From positions 620,001 through 684,000 of the forward strand of contig JAPWDM010000063.1 in the NCBI GenBank assembly GCA_035578155.1: a DNA stretch of 64,000 nucleotides, in the 5' to 3' direction. Within the stretch, counting starts at the first letter, position 1, and each line of letters begins with the position of its first letter. A model generated the notes under the pieces. It worked only from the letters and a program-made list of their open reading frames with translations. It made no database searches and had not been told where the DNA came from. The translations under genes and the position numbers were made by a program. Below, in pieces: positions 35,148 to 46,023 of this stretch. Source of the DNA: Brachynemurus nebulosus. Its lineage: Eukaryota; Arthropoda; Insecta; Neuroptera; Myrmeleontidae.

Positions 35148-35521
35148 AGAGTAAGAGACTTGTCTCCAAGGGAACCGATTGGTCGAACTGGCTTCATCAT
35201 GTTCGAACGTTCATGAGAACGACGCAAGTCTCACCTTGCCTGGTCAACCGGGGTGTAGACAACCGCCCTTATGTGCGTTGCCTTGTGGGTTCCGAACCGG
35301 TACTAGCTCTGATCGATTCCGGGGCCAACCGATGCATCATTGGTAAATCCTTATGGTCTCGACTAAACGGGAAATTTCGTACCTCGGCCGTCGAATGGAA
35401 TGTAACCACCGGGGATGGTAAACCCATCGCGGTAAATGGCTCCGTTACTCTTCCTATTGTCCTGGGTCCATATTCCGGCCGTTTACCGCCCTTGTTGTAC
35501 CTGATATCGTACACGAACTGA
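35027..35521 (+). CDS. Pol segment 1: aspartic protease (frame -1 to gag)
   Basis: This frame is open from 35027, overlaps gag by 121 bases, and has no early ATG that would suit independent initiation, so expression by -1 frameshift from gag is likely. The catalytic motif LIDSGANRCIIG is present with its Asp codon at 35315. The frame runs out at TGA 35519-35521. The conserved protease end (the IIGVDFL segment) is found in the next frame instead, from about 35482 onward, so the protease domain itself is split by a one-base frame change near 35476. That position is not a slippery heptamer, which argues for a mutation or sequence error over a programmed event. Confidence 0.75.
   Translation, partial: TEILFQLWPCWCSQGTVPMSVGKRTFRTCIFRGKPGPGKLESKRLVSKGTDWSNWLHHVRTFMRTTQVSPCLVNRGVDNRPYVRCLVGSEPVLALIDSGANRCIIGKSLWSRLNGKFRTSAVEWNVTTGDGKPIAVNGSVTLPIVLGPYSGRLPPLLYLISYTN
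35090..35147 (+). promoter_or_regulatory. Candidate -1 ribosomal frameshift region
   Basis: GGGAAAC occurs twice, 48 bases apart, both read as G_GGA_AAC in the gag frame. The second copy is followed directly by the gag stop TAG. GGGAAAC is an established X_XXY_YYZ slippery heptamer in retroviral gag-pro junctions. Slippage at either site enters the protease frame. The downstream sequence holds short stems only (such as cttg/caag at about 35160), so the stimulatory structure is unclear. Confidence 0.65.
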
Positions 35522-36795
35522 TCATCGGGGTGGATTTTCTTAAGTTACACGGTATCAACATCAACTTCCTTCGCAACTCTATGGATTTTGTAGGAACAGG
35601 TGCTGAGGTACAAACCGCATCTATTTCCGACCGAGTTCCGCTTACGCAAGAGGAGACCTTCCAACTACAGCTGGTGATCGAAGAATTTCGTCGGTTGGAC
35701 CAGGGTCAATTGGGACGTACCCAGCTGGTGAAATATCACATTGATACTGGGGATGCTAAACCCTTCAAACAACGCCACTATCCCTTACCGCCCGCTATTG
35801 CGGCCAAAGTTAAGGAAGAACTGGATAACATGTTGGCCCTTGGGGTGATAGAACCTTCGGTCAGCCCTTGGAGTTCTAACCTAGTTATCGTAAAAAAAAC
35901 TAATGGGGACCTACGTCTCTGTTTCGACGGTAGACCCCTAAACTCAGTAACTAAAAGGGATGCTTACCCGTTGCCTTTTGTCTCGCGTATTTTAGACCAT
36001 CTTCGTGACGCCCGATATATCAGCAGCATCGACTTAAGGAAGGCTTTCTGGCAACTGCCACTGGAGGAGGGATCCAAGGAGAAAACCGCATTCACGGTAC
36101 CGGGACGTGGACTGTTCCAGTATACAGTCGTACCGTTTGGCCTCTGTAACGCTCCGCAAATGTTACAGCGGCTTATGGATCGCTTGTTCCCTGGCGAAGA
36201 CAATATATTCTGTTACCTTGATGATATCGTCATCGTCAATAAGACTTTTAGTGAACATATGGATGCTCTTCGTAAGGTCTCCGCACGGTTGAAGGAAGCA
36301 GGACTTACTGTTAATATGGACAAATGCCAATTCTGCCGCCGTCAGTTGAAGTACTTGGGGTACATAGTAGATGAGAAAGGGCTTCATACTGACGACGAAC
36401 ATATTGCCGCCATTCGTGATTACCCCCTACCAACTAATTCGACCGAACTACGTCGATTCTTGGGTATGTGCTCTTGGTTCCGCCGGTTCATTCAGGACTA
36501 TGCCACCATCGCTGGTCCCTTGAATCAATTACTTTCAGGGCTTAAAAAACGGAAGGGAGCCAAAATAGCGTGGAACGATGGGGCCAACGCCGCCTTTTTC
36601 GAACTTAAAAGTCGACTCTGTAAGGCCCCAGTACTCCGGTGCCCGGACTTTGAGAAGGATTTTGTGGTCCATACCGATGCTTCAAACTACGGCCTTGGTG
36701 CTGTCCTTACCCAAAGGGACGAAAATGGCGAATACGTGGTAGCGTACGCTAGCCGCTCACTCTCTAAACAAGAAAAAAAAATACAGCACGACTGA
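35422..36795 (+). CDS. Pol segment 2: protease end, reverse transcriptase, RNase H start
   Basis: The frame is open from 35422, and homologous sequence begins at about 35482 with FTALVVPDIVHELIIGVDFL. The reverse transcriptase follows: YPLPPAIAAKVKEELDNML, the SPWSSNLVIVKK and DLRLCFDGRPLN strands, SSIDLRKAFWQLPL, FGLCNAPQ and the catalytic YLDD at 36214-36225, then the thumb/connection with YLGYIVDEKGL and LRRFLGMCSWFRRFI. RNase H starts at FVVHTDASNYGLGAVL with its first catalytic Asp. The frame ends at TGA 36793-36795, just after a run of nine A (36773-36781) that displaces the frame by one base relative to the family. Confidence 0.9.
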   Translation, partial: THRGKWLRYSSYCPGSIFRPFTALVVPDIVHELIIGVDFLKLHGININFLRNSMDFVGTGAEVQTASISDRVPLTQEETFQLQLVIEEFRRLDQGQLGRTQLVKYHIDTGDAKPFKQRHYPLPPAIAAKVKEELDNMLALGVIEPSVSPWSSNLVIVKKTNGDLRLCFDGRPLNSVTKRDAYPLPFVSRILDHLRDARYISSIDLRKAFWQLPLEEGSKEKTAFTVPGRGLFQYTVVPFGLCNAPQMLQRLMDRLFPGEDNIFCYLDDIVIVNKTFSEHMDALRKVSARLKEAGLTVNMDKCQFCRRQLKYLGYIVDEKGLHTDDEHIAAIRDYPLPTNSTELRRFLGMCSWFRRFIQDYATIAGPLNQLLSGLKKRKGAKIAWNDGANAAFFELKSRLCKAPVLRCPDFEKDFVVHTDASNYGLGAVLTQRDENGEYVVAYASRSLSKQEKKIQHD

Positions 36796-38305
36796 AAAAG
36801 AGTGCTTAGCCGTTATTTTCGGGGTCGAAAAATTTCGTTCTTACTTGGAAGGATTAAAGTTTACCGTTGTTACCGATCATTACTCACTGTTATGGCTGAA
36901 CCGGCTGAAGGATCCTATAGGTAGGTTAGCTCGTTGGGCCGTCCGGTTACAACAGTTTGACTTCGACCTAGTGCACCGTAAGGGTAAGGAACACGAAACT
37001 CCCGACGCGTTATCGCGTGCGTGTGCCGAAGTTTCGACTCTACAAATACAGGCTACGGACACGGACCGTTGGTACCATAAAATGGTTGAAAATGTCCAGG
37101 CTAACCCCACCAACTACCCTAACTGGAGGCTTTCCAATGGTAGATTGTTCAAACATGTCGATGACCGATTTAGTGCTGACCCAGATTGGGCCTGGAAACT
37201 GGTAGTTCCGAAAAGCTGTCGAGCAGCAGTACTTAAGGAATGCCATGATTCACCACTTGCCAGCCACTTTGGTTTCTTTAAAACCCTCCGTCGTGCCACG
37301 CAACGATATTACTGGCCTCAAATGCGCAGTGATATCCGTAAGCATATTGCACGATGTTCCACATGTCTGGCCTATAAATCTCCTAAGCGGCCCGCTATGG
37401 GATTCATGGGACACTTCCGAGCTGTCGAAAGACCCTGGCAGGTAATCTCATCCGACTTATTGGGACCCTACCCCCGTACCGGTCGGGGACATACCTTCAT
37501 CTTAGTTGTTTGTGACTGGTTGACTAAGTATGTATTGACTTTTCCCCTTCGGTCAGCTACCGCGGCTAACATCGTCCGGATTTTAGAGGAAGAGGTTTTC
37601 CTTAAATATGGGGTACCGCAGACCGTCGTATGTGACAACGGGAAGCAGTACGTTAGTTCAGCCTTTCAAAAATTACAAAATGAGTACAAAATCCCTAATA
37701 TCTGGTATAATGCCCTATATACTCCGCAGGTAAACCCTACGGAACGTACGAACCAAGTGATTGTGACGGCACTGGCGTCCTATGTTGGCGAGAATCATCA
37801 AAAGTGGGATTTAGAGCTCGCCAAAATTTCCTGCGCTATAAGAACCGCGGTTCATGAAGTTACAGGATATACACCGTATTTTTTAAATTACGGCCGAGAA
37901 ATGGTCACTAGCGGGGACGATTATGGGGAAACTCCGACTGATCAGGCGTATATCGGTCGATCTGATAGTGAAAGCCTCTTGTCTAAACTAGAGGCCTTGA
38001 AGGACATTTTTCCTGAGGTTGTTGCTAAAATGAGAACCGCACACGCAAGCAGTGCACAAAGATATAATCTACGTAAGCGGCCCGGTACTCTCTCCGTTGG
38101 GCAAACTGTTTGGAAACGCAATTTCACACTTTCTAATGCCTCGCGCAAGTATATCGCAAAGCTAGCCCCTAAATACATTAAATGCCGAGTCGTTCGTCGT
38201 ATTTCGGATTTAACCTATGAATTAGCTGACTTTGCCACCGGTCGTATTTTAGGGAAATACCATCTAAAGGATATTAAAGTACACCCCATGGACCCGGTCG
38301 GTTAA
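36782..38305 (+). CDS. Pol segment 3: RNase H end and integrase
   Basis: The frame picks up at the RNase H TTEKECLAVIFGVEKF helix, followed by VVTDHYSLLWL and the late PDALSR motif. Integrase follows: an HHCC zinc domain (HDSPLASHFGFFKTL ... HIARCSTCLAYK), then a catalytic core with the Asp of ISSDLLGPYP, the Asp of VVCDNGKQY and the Glu of NPTERTNQ, the last two separated by exactly 35 residues (DD35E). The C-terminal part has a GPY/F-like module (KLAPKYIKCRVVRRISDLTY). Integrase inserts the cDNA into chromosomal DNA. The frame ends at TAA 38303-38305, only about ten bases before the polypurine tract. Confidence 0.9.
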   Translation, partial: YSTTEKECLAVIFGVEKFRSYLEGLKFTVVTDHYSLLWLNRLKDPIGRLARWAVRLQQFDFDLVHRKGKEHETPDALSRACAEVSTLQIQATDTDRWYHKMVENVQANPTNYPNWRLSNGRLFKHVDDRFSADPDWAWKLVVPKSCRAAVLKECHDSPLASHFGFFKTLRRATQRYYWPQMRSDIRKHIARCSTCLAYKSPKRPAMGFMGHFRAVERPWQVISSDLLGPYPRTGRGHTFILVVCDWLTKYVLTFPLRSATAANIVRILEEEVFLKYGVPQTVVCDNGKQYVSSAFQKLQNEYKIPNIWYNALYTPQVNPTERTNQVIVTALASYVGENHQKWDLELAKISCAIRTAVHEVTGYTPYFLNYGREMVTSGDDYGETPTDQAYIGRSDSESLLSKLEALKDIFPEVVAKMRTAHASSAQRYNLRKRPGTLSVGQTVWKRNFTLSNASRKYIAKLAPKYIKCRVVRRISDLTYELADFATGRILGKYHLKDIKVHPMDPVG

Positions 38306-38314
38306 AGCTCTTCT

Positions 38315-38327
38315 GGTTGGGGGGGTG
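38315..38327 (+). promoter_or_regulatory. Polypurine tract
   Basis: ggttgggggggtg lies immediately before the 3' LTR and would be the plus-strand priming site. It includes seven G in a row and two interrupting T pairs. Confidence 0.8.
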
Positions 38328-40377
38328 TGTTACGTTTTTTTTGCAATGCTCTCTTATTCTATTCGCTTTAACCAACCTACGCGAGTCACTTACTTTTGTT
38401 GTCTTGCTAAGGATACACAAAAACAAAAAAATTAAACCTCACGTACTACTTTTATTGACTTTATTGTCATCCAAATATATAACAATACAGATATAACTCA
38501 TTTTTGTAATTGTATTATAATGGTATTAATAATTGTATTAGGATCCATGAAGTAAACCTAAAACAAAAAAAAAGTATTAAGAAAAAAAAAAAAAAACTGT
38601 AAAACAAATAAACATTGCAGTGTCAGTAAAGTGTCAGTTAGGTTATCATCCCAAAGTGACAGTTAGTTTTTTAGTGTCAAAAAGGAAGATACAGATGGTA
38701 ACACTGACAGACATGAGGTTAGAGGAACTTGAGGATGTGAAAAAAAAGGAGGGGGTGACTTCACGGATTCGACGAGGTTCGAAAAAAGAAGAGAGGAAAA
38801 GAAGGGTCTTTTTGGATTTGGTCGCTGGTTAAGGAGGACGAGAGAAAGAGCGTGGACAATTCGTAATAACCATTGTTGGAAATTTGAGTGTGGAACGGTT
38901 ACAGTTATAAAGCTAATTCAATACTTGTTAATAAAAAAAAAAAAATTGATTGCAATTGAATTCAAAAAAAAAGTAATTTATTTTCACACGTTCCTGCATT
39001 GTCCACTCAGTAAGAAGGATACTGATATTACGGCGGCGAGCTACTCATGAAATATTGAGGATTCCGGCACTTAATTTTGGAGGCCACGTGGCGACTGGTA
39101 GGTGGTCAGTGGAGTACCGAAAATTCCGGAAATTTGATTGTTTGCTGGTGCTGTTAGCGAGTTGGATCGTCTGAATAAATTTTTGGTAGAGGCTGCTGCA
39201 AGAATGTTTACGGATGGTGATTTTCCTGGTGCGACTTTATCCGCTCCTTCAGTATAGTTCCACTACAAAAGGACTGAGTTAAATTAAACGTGGTGGTAAT
39301 TATGAACTTTTGTTGTAAACGGACCGTAAATCTTTAGCCATCTATGGTATATACTGTAATTGTTATATGTAGTTTTAGTGTACATGGAATTCTAATAAGC
39401 TTCCTGTAAGGGTTAAACTTGCAATTAGTCAATTGACAAGTGTCAAAATAGTTCACAATTCATGCTGCATACCATAATTGTCGTTTAGATATATCGTTTA
39501 TTCGAATTCCATCAATTTTAGTTAGTTTCTTTTCTAGTGTAGGTTAACCTTTTAACACATAAGTTTAGTTTTTACAAAATCTTCACTACTGCCGGCTGTG
39601 CTTATCTTTTAATATCGATTGCTATAATAAACCAGTAAAAAAAAATATATTTTAATGTATAATCACTTAGATTTTTACGACAAAGAAAACACTGTTGATT
39701 ATTTTGTTTCCAGTCGTCGAAACGTCACAATTAATTTGACAGTTCTATGGTGTTGACCCACTGAACAGAGGAGTTGGTTCGCCTGGGAACGAGTGTGTGC
39801 AACAAACGTAACGTTCCGTGTCAGTTGAATTTGGGTAAAAAATTTTTTTTTGTGAAACGTTAGATTCCATTTCCAATCACCATTGTTTTCTTTGTGGCGC
39901 TCATATAAAGAATATAAATTAAAAAGAACCACTTTATAATTCTTGAAAACTTAACCACTAATATCAATTAGGCAATTAACAAATTCTATACTTACAATCT
40001 TTTTATTCGCATTGTTTAAACAGCTATATCTGTAATGTTGCATAAATAATAACTATCTTTGGTATATAACTTAATTACATTTATTTTCTTTTTTTTTTTT
40101 TTGGTCATGTTTTCTTTACAGAGAAGTGATAAGTAGTATAGTAACTTCTACTGCTGGACAGGAAGTAAGTGACACCTTTTCTTCTTTTCAGTATTTTGAG
40201 GCTGTGAAAAATACTGTGGCGCCCTGTTAGTTATAATTAGTTCTTAATTTTTTTTGTTGTTAGTTTTTTTTTTTTGTTTGTTCTCTCCATGAGGATTTAA
40301 CCCTAACCCCCCCAGCCTACGTGCTAGCCGGAGCAATTCAGGTGGTGTATGGCCTTTGGATACGATAAGGCGTAACA
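38328..40377 (+). repeat. 3' LTR (2050 bp)
   Basis: Direct repeat of 31609-33655, identical by eye apart from two homopolymer lengths. It ends CGTAACA and is followed by an AGTTTTTTTT flank. Confidence 0.95.
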
Positions 40378-40643
40378 AGTTTTTTTTAATCCAATGAATA
40401 TGTTTTTAAAAAAATACAACCCAAAAATTTTTATTTATTAATATTTTTCTTTTACAAAATGTCGACATCTATATCCAAACAAAGAAATATTAACGACACC
40501 AGGAGTTGGGGACCGATATACAAACATACGTGTAATATGGGTAATATGACACATAGGGTGACATCTAGATGTCAAAGTAGGAAACATAGAATGGTTTATC
40601 AGACGTAAATAAACGATCAAAATACTGTATTCAACAAAAATAT

Positions 40644-40645
<2 letters not shown>

Positions 40646-40712
<67 letters not shown>
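40646..40712. repeat. (TA)n microsatellite
   Basis: Pure TA repeat of about 67 bp, 270 bp downstream of the LTR retrotransposon. Confidence 0.95.
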
Positions 40713-40716
<4 letters not shown>

Positions 40717-41784
40717 TTATATTGACAGATAAATAAGGAATGATATATTAGTTGCAACTGCGTTTATAATCAAAGTGAATCAATGTAAATATTTTTATTT
40801 AATAATTTTTATAAACACATATGAGCACGTATTAATTTTTGTTTTCTCCACTACTCACGCTGCAATCGATTTAATTGGCCCTACCATATACTTTGCACTC
40901 TGCCTATACAGAAGTAATTTTTGAAATTTTAACTAGATAACTAATATTTATAAAAATATTTTTTAATTGTTTTGGACTAAAGAATAGGTGATTGAAAAAG
41001 CGTGTCTGTGAAAAAAAAAATTATAAACGGGAAAAACGATTAAATACTGTTTAAACTGTGTAGAATAATTTAATATCAAGTATACTGTGGAGTCTGCAAT
41101 TAATCTTTATTTCCCGTGTAACATGAATGTATAATTCCAGTTTTGGAGATTCCTATTATGAAACATATTTTGATGGTTGATTCCTGCGCATCGTATTATA
41201 TTATTTTAATGGTGCAATTATTCATGCCATTTGTACCATCATATATATACATATATCATAATTAATAAAATGAATCACTATTTCATGAATTCCAACCGAT
41301 CATAATTTGTGTTCTGCGGCATAACACCTATTTAAAAATTATATCATTACACATTTTAATACATATGTAGATTAAATTATGCTAAATTTGCTTTGTAACT
41401 AACATATTAACTAATAATGTTACTAGTATCAGTTCTATTGGCTATGTAATATACAGTGTGTTCACTTTTTGATGGTTTTTTAGATAAAATATATTAAGGG
41501 GATTTGATAATCGTGAAACAATTTTCTTTATTTTTAAATTGTCTTATGAATTTTTGGCAGTTATGTAACCTTATAAACTTAACAATGATAAAATATTTTG
41601 AATTTTTTCGAAGTCCATTTTTTCGAAAAAAAAATGATAATTTTTTTAAAGTGATATTCTGAAAAAACTACTCAATCAATATTGATGACTTTGGTCTCAA
41701 ATTAAAGGTAATTAGATACATTAAAAATTCATGTATTGTCACTATTATATTTAAAAAAGAAGTATAAAAATTTAAATTTTAAAA

Positions 41785-41788
<4 letters not shown>
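40713..41788. other. Non-coding stretch
   Basis: No gene is seen. A single tacagtgtgttcactttttg near 41454 looks like one end of a TA-targeted MITE, without a partner. Confidence 0.45.

Positions 41789-41858
<70 letters not shown>
41789..41858. repeat. (TA)n microsatellite
   Basis: TA repeat of about 70 bp that runs, after a few TG interruptions, into the TA flank of the MITE at 41880. Confidence 0.95.
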
Positions 41859-41867
<9 letters not shown>

Positions 41868-41879
41868 ATATATTATATA

Positions 41880-42019
41880 CAGGGTGTAAAGGAAATAAGT
41901 CTTATCATTTTGAGGGGTGACGCGACTGATAATTCCGAAAAAAATCCTGCGGTTTTAGTGTCTACAGGGTGCTATGAGTCACTCCACAATAGGACGAGAG
42001 TTATTTGTTTTACACCCTG
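41880..42019. mobile_element. Short TA-flanked MITE (140 bp)
   Basis: Ends cagggtgtaaaggaaataa and (reverse complement) cagggtgtaaaacaaataa form an inverted pair of about 19 bp, with TA at 41878-41879 and 42020-42021. This fits a Tc1/mariner-type MITE. The element has inserted next to a TA microsatellite, a natural TA target. Confidence 0.75.
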
Positions 42020-42021
42020 TA

Positions 42022-43090
42022 GAAAATTCTAAACTACTAACTACCAACCACCTACCAATTCAACACCCCCAAAAATTTTACCTGCAAAACCATCAAAAAC
42101 GAGACACACTCCATATACCCTACATACAATATAATGTATGCTAATTGTGTAATACATAAAGCTGTAACTGTTAACTGTTCTATCAATTAGTTCATGAATG
42201 TATATGAAATTGGGTTTAAATCCGAATCGGTATGAATATTATTATTATTGGGTTTGATCATTTATGTAGCTAAACATACAGAGATAATAAATAAGCTATG
42301 TAGATTAATATACAAACTGTACGTTTAATTGTATACTGACCTAATACAAAAAAACAGTTGTTGTTACTATGGATTTGATATAATTAGGGGAAGGAGGGGT
42401 ACACAGGTCCGACGGAGTACAGAGGACCAGCCTCATAGAATTGATACGAGTAGCGTTATTTGTTTAAAATCACATTAACTACAGACAATGTCTACCATAT
42501 TAGTTTTGTTTGAGATTGAGTGTGTGCTGGATGATTAAACAAAGGAAACAACAATTCGAAGAACAATTAAGGTAGTACTATAAAAAAAAATATTTATAAA
42601 TGCTTGCTTTATTTCATAACAGCTGTACCAATAAAAACTACGGATTTCAACTTTTACTATCTCATTTTACAGGATTACTATTCTCCAGTTTTTCAAAGAA
42701 GTAAAATGTGTGTCTAACTTAGACATGTAATTTTCGTCATAATTGTGCTAAGGCCTATTAAGGATTAGGTCAGTATACGTTTAAGCATGATATGCTTATG
42801 TATTTAGATGTAATATTGTTTATAATATCCATACATGGTATTGTACATATGTAAATGTCTCTAGGAATAAACCTACTATGAGCTGATTTTTCATATATGT
42901 AAAAATCTGACATAGAACTAAATAAGTTCCTAGAAGTATAAAGTAAAATTTTTGGTTGTTAAAATTTTGATGTCATTGTAATTGTCACTTGTAATTTTCG
43001 AATTATTCTAATACAACCCTGCCAGCCAGTTTCTATTGTCACTCAAAATTAATAATGAATTAAATAATTAACGTTCGAATGATTTCGACT
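42022..43090. other. Non-coding stretch
   Basis: No gene, RNA or bounded element is recognised. Confidence 0.45.
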
Positions 43091-43094
43091 TTTG

Positions 43095-43173
43095 CTTTTT
43101 AAACCATCTTCAGGTAAAATACAATATTAAAAAGTACTTTCAATTTTATTTTATCTGAAGATGGTTTAAAAAG
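43095..43173. repeat. Inverted repeat carrying ctgaagatgg in both arms
   Basis: cttttt-aaaccatcttcagg (43095 on) and its complement ending at about 43173 form 25-bp arms around a 28-bp AT-rich loop. Each arm contains ctgaagatggttt, the same opening as the hammerhead-like motifs. On the minus strand the left arm is followed by a weak stem II and tcgaaat, but no palindromic stem III, so this is at best a relic. Confidence 0.6.
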
Positions 43174-43401
43174 TTGTTTAAGTTTGGCTAAGTTCCCGGC
43201 TCTTGTACCATCAGTAAAAATTATTTTCCATTCTTAAAATACGAGTGATGTAAATGGTAAGATGGAATTTCGTTTCAGAAATTCTTTTTATCGACTCTAG
43301 AATTGTGCTTCCCTGCGCTTACGTTATCGATTCATTTAAAATAATTATTAAAACAGTGGTAGAAATTTTTGTAAAACTGATTTTATACTTTGTTTGACTT
43401 A

Positions 43402-43956
43402 CAAGGAGAGGTTCAGGTATGGTCGTCACCGATTTTGATCAAATTTCGTCTGCTAGAAGAGCATAATATCAATATTAAAATTTACAATATTAAGGTCTAC
43501 CTTTCAAAAACACACATATCCAAAAAAAAAAAGATTTTAAGAAAAATTATTTTAATTCGTTAATTTTGCGACAAGTAATATTTCCTAATTTAATTTTGTT
43601 AATTTTTACAAATGGTGTTAATGGCCCTGGCAGCCGATGCACCTGAAAAGAAAAATAAAAAAAAATATTTTGTTAACATAATTAAGAAATTGTAAAAAAA
43701 AAGAAAAAATTGCACAATCACTTATGCCGGGATTCGAACATAGTATCCGACTGTCCGCACTCTTGACGAAACATCATCCCATATCCCACATCTTGATGAA
43801 ACATTATACATAACTGTCCAAATTTTAAATGAAAATATTTCCTGTGTTTCTGAGAGGTGGACCTTAATATTGTAAATTTTTAATATTGATATTATGCTCT
43901 ACTAACAGACGAAATTTGATCAAAATCGGTGACGACCATACGTGAACTCCTCCTTG
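43402..43956. mobile_element. PIF/Harbinger-type MITE, long TIRs, TTA duplication
   Basis: Arms of roughly 110 bp are inverted copies (caaggagaggttcaggtatg, gtcgtcaccgattttgatca, aatttcgtctg and on to the aatattaaggtc segment). TTA is duplicated at 43399-43401 and 43957-43959, the TWA signature of PIF/Harbinger. The 330-bp centre contains, on the minus strand, a tRNA-like B-box (atgttcgaatcccggc near 43728-43743). No coding capacity. Confidence 0.75.
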
Positions 43957-43959
43957 TTA

Positions 43960-45110
43960 GTGATTAGTGAAGTAGCTTTTGACAATTAAGATTGCGGACT
44001 CGAATTCTGTTTTCCTAAAAAAAAGTTGGAGCTGATATTGCTTTAACCTTCCCATTATTGATATTTGATTAACTACTTCTAGTATTTTAGTAAAAAAGAC
44101 TTGAAAGCGTGACCTCGAAATAATTTTTGAAAAACACGATACCTGATATAAACATTTTAGTTATCAATTGTTGAACTTGTTTTAATAACTGTAGGTACAG
44201 GTCTTGCTCCTATAACACGGTTTGTATGTTATCCACTTTAATACGGTAAGGCAAATTTCAAAGAATGTTTATATAACACAGTTTTTTTTGTAAGATTATT
44301 AAAATAATAAAACATTTAAAAAAATGTAGGAAGATCTACACTTATCTAAAAATCTACCGTGTTATCGCAATAGAACCTGTATTTTACTTGCAAATTTCAT
44401 TTAGATTGTGATCTACGTAGGTGGACTGTAATGACCAGCTATCCTAGAGTTTGGCTCGTGTATCGTATATGTGCCTTACAAGTAAAATACTGTGCCATCT
44501 TATTAAAAACTGTAAAATTTAAAAAACCTACACGTGTAGACAATTTGTCTCAATTCCTTTGCAACATTATACTAAATATGTATTAGAGCAGAGAAAATTC
44601 CATGAAAGTATGTAACAGTGCTTCGTTTTTTTTCTTTCTTTCTGAAGGGCTCTATCATTCTTCTTTATAAAAAGTCAGAGTTGCAGAAAAAAGTCCCGGT
44701 TTCTTTCTCGGTATTTTCGTTTCTTTAAATCCCAAGGATCATCAGTCAAAATCTGGAAACAAAATACATACTACTGCGCAGTTGTCGAGTTGCCAGGTAT
44801 AACTAAACGCAGAATTCTTGAGGTATGAAAGTCAAACAAAAAGGAAAGATACATTTTTAGTAAGAGACATACATATTTTGTTACATTAAGAAGATAAAAT
44901 ACTTTTGCAATAAAGATGGATATAGAGTAATTATATCTAAACTCCCGCTATTAGTTTTTATATCTCTCACTCAGGTAATATTGCACTGTATAAACATACA
45001 CTACGTTGTAAAAAAAAGTAATAGATCTTGAAATAGTTTGCTTATTTATATAGTAACACAATGATATACCTACTTAAATAAGTAATTTTAAATTAAATAA
45101 ATACAGTAGC
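43960..45110. other. Non-coding stretch
   Basis: No gene or bounded element is seen. Confidence 0.45.
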
Positions 45111-45336
45111 CGTCCAAGCTAGTCACTTCCAAGATAGTTACACTTCGAGTGAATTAGACATACACATACGTCATCCACATACTATGTATACTCTTGTCTA
45201 TACGCACATGTGCGTCACATGTAATACTTACATACTCACTACATACATGCCCCGTGTACCTGCCGTGTGATACTTTGTGCGGTAGCACCGTGTAATGTGT
45301 GTCGTGTGTGATACGTATGTACATATATTAGTCTAG

Positions 45337-45611
45337 AGTGAAGACACTGGTCCGCACAAACGAGATCACAGATTTTTTATAATGGGCTCTAGTACACACT
45401 ATGTCGTCAAAAGTATGGTGACACCTTGACCCAAGGGGGTGCCCACACTTTTGACGCGGTACTGTACTTAATGTTGTGGTACACTGCCGTGTCAAAAGTG
45501 TGGGACCCTACCCCCTGGGTCAAGGTGTCGCCATACTTTTGACGACGTAGTGTGTGTTAGAACCCACTATAAAAAATTGGGAACAAGTTTGTGCGGACCA
45601 ATGTCTTCACT
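45337..45611. mobile_element. Foldback MITE (275 bp)
   Basis: agtgaagacactggtccgca and the following 110 bases are repeated inverted up to gtcttcact at 45611, with a short AT-rich centre. The arms contain gtcgtcaaaagtatgg and ccttgaccca blocks. TA dinucleotides sit close to both ends but the exact borders are uncertain by two or three bases. Confidence 0.7.
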
Positions 45612-45940
45612 ATTCATACTAATTTAAATAATGAATATTTGTAATGTTGTCTTTTTCTAAAAATTCAAAAATGTGATGTAATTATGACGTAGATGGGGAA
45701 TTGCGCAAAAAAGCTTATTTTGGTTTCAAATGTAGTGTACCTTTCTCTGTCTACTTTGACTTGAACATAATTTTTTATAATAATATTATTGAAAAAATTC
45801 CAATTTGTTATGTTTACTACACATGTACCCCACCTGACGGACGTCTATGACTTCCAAGAGAGTCACTAGAGGAACATTACAAAGCTAGATTTTATGATTG
45901 CATTAGGTAGTTCAATAAAATTGAATACATTTCATTTAGG

Positions 45941-45944
<4 letters not shown>

Positions 45945-46021
<77 letters not shown>
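45945..46021. repeat. (TA)n microsatellite
   Basis: Pure TA repeat of about 77 bp. Confidence 0.95.

Positions 46022-46023
<2 letters not shown>

Larger units (their letters stand above)
31609..40377 (+). mobile_element. Ty3/gypsy-type LTR retrotransposon, 8.77 kb, long LTRs
   Basis: Order: 5' LTR, primer-binding site, gag, protease, reverse transcriptase, RNase H, integrase, polypurine tract, 3' LTR. The RT-RH-IN order marks Ty3/gypsy. LTRs begin TGTTACG and end CGTAACA. There is no env between integrase and the polypurine tract. LTRs of about 2 kb and a tRNA-Lys-type primer are reminiscent of the Osvaldo/Ulysses group, an inference only. Flanking 4-mers are AGCT and AGTT, one mismatch, so a clean target duplication is not seen. 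Near-identical LTRs imply a recent insertion, yet pol carries two frame breaks. Confidence 0.95.

Noticed and set aside
36760..36800. Programmed frameshift at the A9 run in RNase H
   Set aside because: Family elements read RNase H in one frame; a one-base homopolymer change is the simpler explanation, so I did not list it as a recoding site.
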